NCBI RefSeq assembly: GCF_001742285.1 | Contig: NZ_MIEK01000034.1 | Coordinates: forward strand, 107,762 to 171,761 | Reading direction: 5' to 3' | DNA length: 64,000 nucleotides | Origin: Enterococcus rivorum | Lineage (GTDB): Bacteria; Bacillota; Bacilli; Lactobacillales; Enterococcaceae | In this document: positions 55,660 through 64,000 of the stretch, one piece after another | Numbering within the stretch: the first letter of the stretch is position 1 | How the letters are laid out: each line of letters begins with the position of its first letter | Program-made: the position numbers and the translations under genes | Notes under the pieces: generated by a model | Database searches by the model: none | The model's input: the letters and a program-made list of their open reading frames with translations, nothing else | What the model was told of the DNA's origin: nothing

Positions 55660-55935
55660 TTACTTCAATCTTAAGACCGGTAATTCTGTTTCATATTTAG
55701 AGAGTTGTGCCACAATACTCATAAAATGTTCTGTTTTTGTATGTGCTTTTAAAGCCTCTAAGCTTTCCCATTCTTCAATTAAAGGAAAAAATGATTGTCT
55801 CTCAACTCTTCATGCTGCTCGTACAAAAAGACACCCAGTTGCTTGTCTAGTTTTAGCTGCTAATTCTTCATAAAGAAACAACGCTTCTGTTAAACAACCT
55901 ATTTTTATCTTTGAAGAAGCAACTATTTATCTCAT
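55660..55935 (-). pseudogene. Antibiotic biosynthesis monooxygenase-like gene, frameshifted
   Basis: Pieces of an ABM-domain quinol monooxygenase-like protein are spread over two frames: IGCLTEALFLYEELAAKTRQ, then LYEQHEEL, and finally EEWESLEALKAHTKTEHFMS and VLRLK. One break is at a run of six T (minus strand), another near CTGGGTGTC. About 90 codons in all. Confidence 0.75.
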
Positions 55936-56062
55936 GAATTTTTCGCCTGCCTAGAAAAATTTTGTTTTTCAAAATAGTACAAATCACTTTTTTAATACTT
56001 ATAGTCTTTCTATAAAAAACTATGACAATTCTGCAATTAATTTCTATAATTCTACTCCACTG

Positions 56063-56479
56063 TCAACTTCTTTTGAAATACATACCTATACTCTTTGGAC
56101 TAGTTTCAACAAAACCGAATTGTTCATATAGTTTGTTTGCAGGGCAAACTGCTATTAAACTAACATAAGCTAAGGGATCAATATATTTCTGAATATACAG
56201 CATTAATTCCATCATTATTTTTTTACCGAACCCTTTTCCTTGAAACTCGGCAGCAACTGCTACATCAACGACTTGGTAGCTTGTCCCACCATCCCCAACA
56301 ATACGACCCATCCCAATTAACTCACCAGTAGATTCTTTTCTAATTGTGACTGAGTGAATGCTATTTCCTAAACCAATTTCACTACTTTTTCTTCCTCTTT
56401 TTTATAAGCCAACTTTTTCACGTAAAGCTAAATACTCTTCTACTTCAGGAACTTCTCTTTTCAACATATACTTACTCAT
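56063..56479 (-). pseudogene. GNAT acetyltransferase gene with in-frame stop
   Basis: The frame starts at 56479 (MSKYMLKREVPEVEEYLALR) and is interrupted by TAA at 56404-56402 after EKVGL; it then continues in the same frame to GDGGTSYQVVDVAVAAEFQG and GFGKKIM, the acetyl-CoA site, through to 56063. An internal Met at about 56311 could still start the C-terminal half, which keeps the coenzyme site. Confidence 0.82.
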
Positions 56480-56523
56480 ACTTAACTCCAATCATTTTTA
56501 TAAGGAACATAAAACTCTATCTT

Positions 56524-56940
56524 CTAAATAACCCTATTATCCATCTCATGAACTACTTCCCTAAAGTCAACAAATCCTGCCTGCAAACCTCTCAATAACA
56601 CTTCAGCTGTTCCAATATTCGTTGCTAATGGAATTTCATAAACATCACTTAGCCGAATCAATGCATTTACGTCTGGTTCATGAGGCTGTGAAGCTAATGG
56701 ATCTCGTAAAAATATGACCATATCTAGTTGATCTTCAGAAATCATTGCACCGATTTGCTGATCGCCCCCTAACGGGCCTGATTTAAAGCGATGGACTGCC
56801 AAACCTGTAGCTTCAGTTATTTTTAACCCAGTTGTTCCTGTAGCAAATAGTTCAAGTTCTTCTAAAACAGGTAAATAGGCCAGTGTTAACTTAACCATCA
56901 ATTCTTTTTTTCGATCATGAGCGATTAATGCTATTTTCAT
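56524..56940 (-). CDS. mgsA: Methylglyoxal synthase
   Basis: A 138-residue enzyme that converts dihydroxyacetone phosphate to methylglyoxal, a bypass of lower glycolysis when phosphate is short. Signature sequences are [34 protein letters not shown] and the catalytic Asp region [21 protein letters not shown] precedes the start. Confidence 0.95.
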   Translation of the reverse strand: MKIALIAHDRKKELMVKLTLAYLPVLEELELFATGTTGLKITEATGLAVHRFKSGPLGGDQQIGAMISEDQLDMVIFLRDPLASQPHEPDVNALIRLSDVYEIPLATNIGTAEVLLRGLQAGFVDFREVVHEMDNRVI

Positions 56941-57016
56941 TTTTTGTCCTCCAATCGATTTCTTCTAACCATTATAACAAACCTATCGATATTGTGCCGA
57001 ATCTTTGGAAGCACCT

Positions 57017-57164
57017 TAGGATGTGTCTGAAAATTACTGCGACGAATATTTTCGTCAATCATAGGTAACTGGTTGCCATAAAGTCTTAATTATGCACCAC
57101 ATAAGCTAGATTTTCACACATTTCAAAAAATTCAGATATCATCTTTGTTTCCAAACACATCCTA
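57017..57164. mobile_element. Short element with terminal inverted repeats (MITE-like)
   Basis: A 148-bp non-coding segment bounded by TAGGATGTGTCTG and CAAACACATCCTA (13-base inverted ends with one mismatch), containing a small inner hairpin GACGA/TCGTC. The first 17 bases recur exactly, in reverse complement, at 21748-21764. Confidence 0.55.
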
Positions 57165-57208
57165 GTCAACTTGACGGAAAAAACGGATTTTTCTTGTGCA
57201 ACCTTACA

Positions 57209-57237
57209 TTGAGAAAATACAGCGCTTTCAATATACT
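57209..57237 (+). promoter_or_regulatory. SigA-type promoter of the MsmK/UgpC-type gene
   Basis: TTGAGA (57209-57214), 17-base spacer, TATACT (57232-57237). The spacer holds ACAGCGCTTTCA, a partial match to a CcpA cre site (TGWAANCGNTNWCA), mismatched in its first half; catabolite control is only suggested. Confidence 0.7.
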
Positions 57238-57270
57238 GTATATAGACTAAAAGAGGAAAGAGTGAATAAA

Positions 57271-58380
57271 ATGGTAGAAATGGCTTTAAAACATGTATTT
57301 AAAAAATATGACAATGCAGAAAATTATTCTGTAACTGACTTTAATTTAGAGATTGCTGATCGTGAATTTATTGTTTTTGTTGGCCCTTCTGGTTGTGGAA
57401 AATCTACTACACTACGAATGATTGCAGGTCTTGAAGATATTAGTGAAGGCCAGTTAATGATTGGTGATAAAGTGATGAATGATGTCGCACCAAAAGATCG
57501 TGATATCGCGATGGTATTCCAAAACTATGCCCTTTATCCTCATATGACAGTTTTTGATAACATGGCTTTTGGATTGAAACTTCGTAAGTATGACAAAGCT
57601 GAAATAAAAAAACGGGTCGAAAATGCCGCTGAAATTTTAGGATTAACAGAATATTTGAAACGAAAACCAGCAGCCTTGTCAGGGGGACAACGCCAACGGG
57701 TTGCTTTAGGTCGTGCTATTGTTCGAGATGCTAAAGTCTTTTTAATGGATGAACCCTTATCTAACTTAGATGCTAAATTACGGGTAGCGATGCGAGCTGA
57801 AATAGCAAAACTGCATCAACGCCTAGAAACAACTACAATCTATGTTACACACGATCAGACAGAAGCGATGACTATGGCGGATCGAATTGTCATTATGAAA
57901 GATGGCTTTATTCAACAAATTGGTTCTCCTAAAGAAGTCTATGATACACCTGTCAATGTCTTTGTTGCTGGCTTTATCGGCTCACCAGCGATGAATTTTT
58001 TCAATGTCACCTTACAAAATGGCGTTATTCGTGATGGACATGGCTTGGAACTAAGTATACCAGAAGGAAAAAATAAAGTTTTAGTCGAGAAAGGCTATGA
58101 AGGGAAACCAATTATTTTCGGCATTCGCCCCGAGGATATTCATAGTGAACAAGTAGCTTTAGATACCATGAATGATGCGGTGGTTCGCTCAGAAGTAGTC
58201 GTTTCAGAACTACTTGGAGCAGAGACTATGCTATACACTAAAATTGGTGACACTGAATTTATTTCTAAAGTTGATGCACGTGACTTCCATCGCCCAGGTG
58301 AATTTGTTGATTTAGCTTTTAATATTAATAAAGCACATTTCTTTGATCCAGAAACTGAAGAAGTTGTGACCTTACCTTAA
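57271..58380 (+). CDS. Sugar ABC transporter ATP-binding protein (MsmK/MsmX/UgpC type)
   Basis: A 369-residue ATPase that energises several carbohydrate ABC importers in Gram-positive bacteria. Walker A GPSGCGKST, signature ALSGGQRQR, Walker B VFLMDEPLSNLD and switch VTHDQTEAMT are canonical; a C-terminal OB-fold regulatory domain (from about residue 240) follows. Start at 57271 follows GAGGAAAGAG. The gene stands alone without permease genes, as expected for a shared ATPase. Confidence 0.9.
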   Translation: MVEMALKHVFKKYDNAENYSVTDFNLEIADREFIVFVGPSGCGKSTTLRMIAGLEDISEGQLMIGDKVMNDVAPKDRDIAMVFQNYALYPHMTVFDNMAFGLKLRKYDKAEIKKRVENAAEILGLTEYLKRKPAALSGGQRQRVALGRAIVRDAKVFLMDEPLSNLDAKLRVAMRAEIAKLHQRLETTTIYVTHDQTEAMTMADRIVIMKDGFIQQIGSPKEVYDTPVNVFVAGFIGSPAMNFFNVTLQNGVIRDGHGLELSIPEGKNKVLVEKGYEGKPIIFGIRPEDIHSEQVALDTMNDAVVRSEVVVSELLGAETMLYTKIGDTEFISKVDARDFHRPGEFVDLAFNINKAHFFDPETEEVVTLP

Positions 58381-58455
58381 GAAATACTTTTCTTTAGAAT
58401 TCCTATAAAAAAGTTGGAGCAATCTTTAGATTTATGCTCCAACTTTTTTTCGTAT

Positions 58456-59085
58456 TCAAATTGATTTTTCCGGTATTACTTGTATATCAGAACCTATCTT
58501 TTTTCTTTTATTCGCAGCAGTAAAGACTGGTATATTAAATTGTTTGCTTAAAGCAAACGCTAAGTAGTACGCAATATTATAATCAATAAGACTATGAATT
58601 AATCCTCCAATGCCCATCAATAAGAAAATCGAGTATATGTAGCCTTGACTATAATAAGTTTCTGGCATATTCCCCATTGTATAAAAGAGGCTCACCACCA
58701 CTAGTTCAATTGCAGAATGAATGACACCAATACATAAATTGAATAGCTGAAACCGTCCATTAAAAAGGATATTCTTATTTTTCGGTTTAACAATACTTGG
58801 ATTTTTTTGCAAATACCATGCACCAATTACAGCGAAAACCAAATGAGAAAGTGCTCGTAACGCAATAATTGGGGTTGCAGATAAAAAGAAACCCAACCCA
58901 GTTCCCAAACTAACCGCTACAGCCATCATCGGTGAAAAAAACATAGCAATAAAAACAGGCACATGACTGGCTAAGGTAAACGAAGCTGGACCGATTGTAA
59001 TTCTCGGCATCACCATAGGAATAATCATCCCCATCCCTATTAATAGTGCCGAAATTGTTAACTGTCTAACAGAACTTCTTCTCAT
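58456..59085 (-). CDS. niaX: ECF transporter S-component, NiaX-like (niacin)
   Basis: A 209-residue integral membrane protein with an ECF S-component N-terminus (LTISALLIGMGMIIPMVMP, then GPASFTLASHVPVFIAMFFS). The niacin assignment rests on the operators around its promoter, which match the NiaR type, and on sequence resemblance; it should be read as probable. Start at 59085 follows AGGAGGAG. The open extension upstream runs through the operators. Confidence 0.72.
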   Translation of the reverse strand: MRRSSVRQLTISALLIGMGMIIPMVMPRITIGPASFTLASHVPVFIAMFFSPMMAVAVSLGTGLGFFLSATPIIALRALSHLVFAVIGAWYLQKNPSIVKPKNKNILFNGRFQLFNLCIGVIHSAIELVVVSLFYTMGNMPETYYSQGYIYSIFLLMGIGGLIHSLIDYNIAYYLAFALSKQFNIPVFTAANKRKKIGSDIQVIPEKSI

Positions 59086-59102
59086 TTCTTCTCCTCCTGA
59101 AA

Positions 59103-59164
59103 GTGTCAAGACACATATGATAGAATATAGTTTAAATGAAAACCGAATATGTGTCAAGACACAT
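59103..59164 (-). promoter_or_regulatory. Promoter of niaX with two NiaR-type operators
   Basis: GTGTC-aa-GACAC occurs at 59103-59114 and 59151-59162; the latter extends to ATGTGTC/GACACAT. On the minus strand the -35 TTGACA (59152-59157) lies within the distal operator, with a 17-base spacer to TAAACT (59129-59134), and the other operator lies downstream of the start. This is a layout for repression, as known for niacin-responsive NiaR. Confidence 0.65.
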
Positions 59165-59190
59165 AAGAAGATGAACTTTTTGTCCACAAA

Positions 59191-59230
59191 AAAAGACAGA
59201 CAAAAGTGTTTATTCTTTTGTTCGTCTTTT
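59191..59230 (-). terminator. Intrinsic terminator of the tatD-rnmV-ksgA operon
   Basis: AAAGAC-ag-ACAAAAG pairs with CTTTTGT-tc-GTCTTT around an 8-base loop, and A at 59187-59194 gives a T-run on the minus strand. It starts 9 bases after the ksgA stop. Confidence 0.75.
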
Positions 59231-59238
59231 ATTTTAGT

Positions 59239-60688
<1,450 letters not shown>

Positions 60689-60692
<4 letters not shown>

Positions 60693-61459
60693 ATTTCTAA
60701 CCTAAACAGTTCATGAGCATTATGGGTCGTTTGTTTGGCAATTTTTTCAAAAGGTTCTTCACGAAGCTCAGCAATTTTCTCAACAACGTAACGGGTGTAT
60801 CCCGGTTCGTTTCTTTTTCCTCTATACGGAACAGGGGCAAGATAAGGTGCATCTGTTTCAACTAATAATTTCTCTAGAGGAACAGCTTTCGCAACAGCTT
60901 GAACTTCTACCGCTTTTTTAAAGGTCACAACACCACTTAATGAAATGTGCATACCTAAAGCTAAAAATTTTTCCATCCACTCAGTATCACCGCTAAAGCT
61001 ATGCATAATGCCTCCTATGTCTTGGATTTTCTCTTCTTTTAATACTTTATAAGTATCTTCCATCGCATCTCGTGTATGAATACTTATTGGCAAATTCATT
61101 TCTTTTGCAATCGCAATTTGGCGACGAAAAACCTTATCTTGGACTTCTTTTGGATCTTTCATCCAATAATAATCTAACCCAATTTCTCCTAACGCAACAA
61201 CTTTTGGTAGGGTTAACTGTTTTTGTAACTTTTTTTCAATGGCTGAAGTATAACTGCCTGCTTCTGTTGGGTGCCAGCCGATGATACTTTGAATAAAATC
61301 ATACGTTTGACTTAATTCTAAAGATTTTTCAATCGTGTCTGAGTCAAACCCAACAACTGCCATTTCTGTCACACCTAGCACTTTTGCTCTAGCAATTGTT
61401 TCGGGAATATCATCCTTAAATTGTTCCGCATTTAAATGGGTATGAGAATCAAAAATCAT
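60689..61459 (-). CDS. TatD-family metal-dependent hydrolase
   Basis: A 256-residue TIM-barrel hydrolase. Metal ligands are in [38 protein letters not shown] and [10 protein letters not shown]. Relatives act as deoxyribonucleases. Start at 61459 ([10 protein letters not shown]) has GAGGTCG upstream. First gene of the tatD-rnmV-ksgA operon. Confidence 0.92.
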
Positions 61460-61509
61460 TTCTCGACCTCCTCTGTCTCTATACTTTATCATAATTTCTT
61501 TAAAACCAC

Positions 61510-62109
61510 TTAATCCAAGCCATGAATTAACATTTCTATATAAGTTTCAGCCATTTTTTCTGTTGAGCTATCAGCTATTGGACGGTTCGTGCTTACTACA
61601 TGGTAAACAAATCCCATCAGTGCAACTAAAAATAATTCCGCAGAATCTTCTTGACTATGATTAAAATCGCCTTGCTCTTTCCCTGATAAAATTAATTCTT
61701 CCAAAATAGCTTTTCCTTCATGATCTGGTTCCGTTTTTAAATCCTCCGTTGATCGATTGGACACTAACATTACGGCTCTGAATTTTTCAGGATACTTAGT
61801 CATTGTTTTGATGAATGCCATGGAACACAAGCGAATTTTTTCTCGTGATGTCGCTCTTGAATTCTCTGCTAACACATTCCTGACCTCATTAACGACCTCT
61901 AAGTAAACAGAAAAAGCAATACTATCTAGTATATCATTTTTATTCTCAAAGTAATTGTAAATTGTAGAAGGTGAATAAGCGATGTTGGCGGCTATTTTGC
62001 GAATAGATAATTTTTCAAGTCCTTCCGTCAAAATAATCTCCACTGCTGCATCAAAAATTTTATTTTGCAATTGTTCTTTCTCTCGGTCTTTTCGCTCTTT
62101 ACTATTCAA
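61510..62109 (-). CDS. TetR/AcrR-family regulator
   Basis: A 199-residue regulator with the N-terminal helix-turn-helix KLSIRKIAANIAYSPSTIYN (about residues 36-55) and a helical ligand domain. It is divergent from the flavodoxin gene. Both promoters hold a TGAACA-n-TGTTCA palindrome, so self-regulation and control of the flavodoxin gene are likely. The inducer is unknown. Confidence 0.88.
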   Translation of the reverse strand: MNSKERKDREKEQLQNKIFDAAVEIILTEGLEKLSIRKIAANIAYSPSTIYNYFENKNDILDSIAFSVYLEVVNEVRNVLAENSRATSREKIRLCSMAFIKTMTKYPEKFRAVMLVSNRSTEDLKTEPDHEGKAILEELILSGKEQGDFNHSQEDSAELFLVALMGFVYHVVSTNRPIADSSTEKMAETYIEMLIHGLD

Positions 62110-62148
62110 AAAAACTCCTCCTTACTACTTATTGGATGACAAGTATTC

Positions 62149-62161
62149 TGAACATTGTTCA
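62149..62161. promoter_or_regulatory. TetR-type operator, regulator side
   Basis: TGAACAtTGTTCA, a perfect 13-base palindrome, 40 bases upstream of the TetR start. The same half-sites and one-base spacing recur at 62270-62282. Confidence 0.75.
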
Positions 62162-62266
62162 TAAAATCATACTCGTCTATTATAAGCAATAAAAATAGAT
62201 TATTCAAATAGCCAGAATAAACAAACTTTTAAATTAAGTAAATTCATGATAGAATAAAATTAAACA

Positions 62267-62285
62267 CAAATGAACAGTGTTCATT
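62267..62285. promoter_or_regulatory. TetR-type operator, flavodoxin side
   Basis: AAATGAACAGTGTTCATTT is a perfect 19-base palindrome about 36 bases before the flavodoxin start, with the same TGAACA-n-TGTTCA core as the operator near the TetR gene. Confidence 0.8.
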
Positions 62286-62320
62286 TAAAGAACGACGTTC
62301 GAAATAAGGAGGAATTTACA

Positions 62321-62830
62321 ATGAAAAAAATTATTCTTTTTGATTCGAAAAGAGGAACTACGAAAGAAATTGCCTATCAAATTGTTTCAAAAATGAATAC
62401 TCCATCAGATATTTCAGCCATCGATAGAATTAGCTCAAAAGAATTAGACTCTTACGACATTATTATTTTAGGCGCCCCTGCCTACGCTGGGAATTTAAGA
62501 AAACAAACCAAGAATTTTTTATCTGAAAATATTGCTACATTAACTGAAAAAAGACTACTTCTATTTAGTTTAGGGTTACAATTCAATCCAGATGAAATTA
62601 CTAAGCAAATAAATGAACTGTTTCCAAAGGAACTGATGAATCATGCAGAAATGAACGTTTTTCTTGGCGGAAAAGTAGATTTTTCTAAATTAAATGTCTT
62701 TGAACGACTCATTATGAAAAAAATTTTATCAAATAATGGCATCAATAATCTAACGAAAACAAGTTGTTATGAAAATTTAAAGTTCCAAGCTCTTGATGAA
62801 TTAATTAATACCATTAATCATATATCTTAA
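62321..62830 (+). CDS. Flavodoxin-domain protein (HemG-like fold)
   Basis: A 169-residue protein with the flavodoxin FMN-loop region KIILFDSKRGTTKEIAYQI and LGAPAYAGNLRKQTKNFL. It resembles the flavodoxin/HemG type found in many Firmicutes without haem synthesis, so a redox role other than haem making is likely. Start at 62321 follows AAGGAGG; an in-frame extension of 17 codons runs through the operator and is not coding. Confidence 0.83.
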   Translation: MKKIILFDSKRGTTKEIAYQIVSKMNTPSDISAIDRISSKELDSYDIIILGAPAYAGNLRKQTKNFLSENIATLTEKRLLLFSLGLQFNPDEITKQINELFPKELMNHAEMNVFLGGKVDFSKLNVFERLIMKKILSNNGINNLTKTSCYENLKFQALDELINTINHIS

Positions 62831-62941
62831 TCATTAAAGTGCCTTCTTGATTTAAAAATACCTACTTTAGTCTGATGATTTTTTTACTAAATAAAAGTAA
62901 ACTGTTTTTACCATGCCTTCATAGAAAGGAGTTATCTTAGT

Positions 62942-63535
62942 TTGAAACGTTTTTTGGAACACGCTTCTTTAACTACATTTGTTCAACAGAATAGCACTTT
63001 TAATAAAAAGTCACAGATAAATACTGTCTGGCATTGGCTATTATTGTTTCTTTTTGGTTTGTTGGCTTACGGAAGCATCTACCAAAAATTTTTACTAATT
63101 GGACTTTTCATTGGCATTTCTGCACTCGTTAATGGGCCTTTAATGATTTTATGGGGAGCCATCTATTCTGCTCTGGTTGCCTTCTTCCCACCGATTGGAA
63201 TTTTGTTATCACTGCTTTTTTTGATGATTAATTTAGGTAGTGTCGTGAAAAGCTGGCGAATCACACTAACAAGTGTTTACTTTTATCTCGTTCCGTTAGC
63301 CAGCAGTTTGCTTCAAAAGCTCATTAAAAATGAGCATCACTATCTGATATTTCTTTTTGTCTTTTTAAGTATACTAGGTTTACATTTTCTACTTAATTGG
63401 TTGTATAAACATAATAGTATCAGCCGATCATTAACTTGGCGTATTGTCTGCGTTCCTTATTCCCTATTACTTTTTCTTTTACCTAAACGCTTCCATCCAT
63501 TTAAAAGAAATAAAAAAATGAGAGTGGGACAATAA
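62942..63535 (+). CDS. Multi-pass membrane protein of unknown function
   Basis: A 197-residue protein with about five hydrophobic helices (WHWLLLFLFGLLAYGSIY, LLIGLFIGISALVNGPLMI, VAFFPPIGILLSLLFLMI, YLIFLFVFLSILGLHFLL, VPYSLLLFLL). No family recognised. TTG start with AAGGAG upstream. Its last residues MRVGQ come from the GGGACA-type element at 63520. It ends 4 bases before the transposase stop on the other strand. Confidence 0.65.
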   Translation: MKRFLEHASLTTFVQQNSTFNKKSQINTVWHWLLLFLFGLLAYGSIYQKFLLIGLFIGISALVNGPLMILWGAIYSALVAFFPPIGILLSLLFLMINLGSVVKSWRITLTSVYFYLVPLASSLLQKLIKNEHHYLIFLFVFLSILGLHFLLNWLYKHNSISRSLTWRIVCVPYSLLLFLLPKRFHPFKRNKKMRVGQ

Positions 63536-63539
63536 ACTA

Positions 63540-64000
63540 CTATTTATAGAAAACAGAGACGATTTTGACTATTATTATCAAAATCGTCTCTGTTTTTTCT
63601 TTTGAAAGAGCTTTTCGCTCCATATGTTTTCCTAATTTTCTTAAATTTAGTGCCATAAGCGCTAAGCCAACATCAATCTTGGCGCCAAGCTTTCCTCGTA
63701 AGTGAAAGCGATGGAACGCCAAATGAGCCTTTAGATGACCGAACACAGGTTCAACTTCAATTTTTCGTCTCCGATAAATTGTTCCTGTCGTTTCATCCAA
63801 AAGCTTCTTCTTGCATTCGGCTTTAAAATAACGCCATGAATTGTTCACGAGAATCTGCCGATTCTTTCCACTCGTAGCTCTGGTACATTGGCTACGAACA
63901 GGACATTCCCGGCAATCTTCACATTCATACACTTTGAAATCTCGTACAAAGCCACCTTTGTCTTTTCTTCTACTGTATCGTTTGAAAGAGACAGGGCGAT
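63540..64000 (-). mobile_element. IS1182-family transposase, 3' part (continues past the window)
   Basis: About 153 codons are visible, open to the right edge without a start. Features of the IS1182/DDE family C-terminus are the Cys-rich YECEDCRECPVRSQCTRA and RRRKIEVEPVFGHLKAHLAF (with the last catalytic Glu) and LALMALNLRKL. The last codons form one arm of a hairpin (63551-63595). Whether the whole element is intact cannot be seen. Confidence 0.88.
63551..63595 (+). terminator. Strong hairpin within the end of the transposase gene
   Basis: An 18-bp perfect stem (63551-63568 with 63578-63595) with a 9-base loop, followed on the plus strand by a T-run. It terminates transcription from the membrane protein gene and lies in the last codons of the transposase (KIVSVFYK end). 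Confidence 0.8.

Overview
The window looks like a chromosomal segment of an Enterococcus or a very close relative. It is AT-rich, uses Firmicutes-type Shine-Dalgarno sites, and its genes (ArgR, Prp/L27 pair, ClpE with a CtsR box, DUF1827, DUF4044, Mga and RpiR regulators, ECF S-components) and gene order fit the Lactobacillales. The species cannot be fixed from sequence alone. All identifications come from reading the sequence; no database search was run.

Layout. 1-12.8 kb (mostly minus strand): start of the division cluster (ftsL fragment, rsmH, mraZ), a DUF3397 membrane protein, a CorA transporter, then recN-argR-tlyA-ispA-xseB-xseA-folD and the general PTS genes ptsH-ptsI. 13-22.7 kb: clpE under a CtsR-type operator, DUF1827, prfC, an Mga-type regulator, nusB-yqhY, pepP and a metallophosphoesterase. 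22.7-27.3 kb: an unrecognised coiled-coil protein, AT-rich non-coding DNA, a SHOCT protein, rpmA-prp-rplU with an L21 leader, and tRNA-Arg(TCT). 27.3-36.3 kb: a compact minus-strand operon holding only the tail of a TP901-1-like siphophage: coiled-coil protein, tail tube, frameshifted tail chaperone, tape measure, Dit, a tail protein with lysozyme and M23 domains, BppU and three small fibre proteins. No head, terminase, integrase, replication or lysis gene is present.

36.5-39.3 kb is a decay zone: a truncated MerR copy, a carboxymuconolactone decarboxylase gene with a stop, a live MerR gene, about 1 kb without an intact gene, then an intact MerR/SDR pair. 40-50 kb: RpiR regulator, GH4 glucosidase, pta, tsaE, ung, HAD phosphatase, LURP-one protein, acetyltransferases, a secreted 3D-domain protein and a membrane protein. 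50.7-64 kb: a heterodimeric ABC exporter, folT behind a THF riboswitch, an ICMT-like protein, two pseudogenes, mgsA, an MsmK/UgpC-type ATPase, a niacin-type S-component behind paired operators, ksgA-rnmV-tatD, a TetR/flavodoxin pair sharing an operator, a membrane protein, and the 3' end of an IS1182-family transposase running off the window.

The most interesting object is the tail-only operon. Its reading frames are intact and its chaperone frameshift signal is preserved, which suggests selection for making tail particles (a tailocin-like or domesticated element) rather than random prophage decay. Further points of interest are the TetR palindrome shared by a divergent flavodoxin gene, the niacin-type operators, the MraZ-type repeats, a short TIR element, a GGGACA-type intergenic element that forms the C-termini of two unrelated proteins, and the absence of efp from its usual place.
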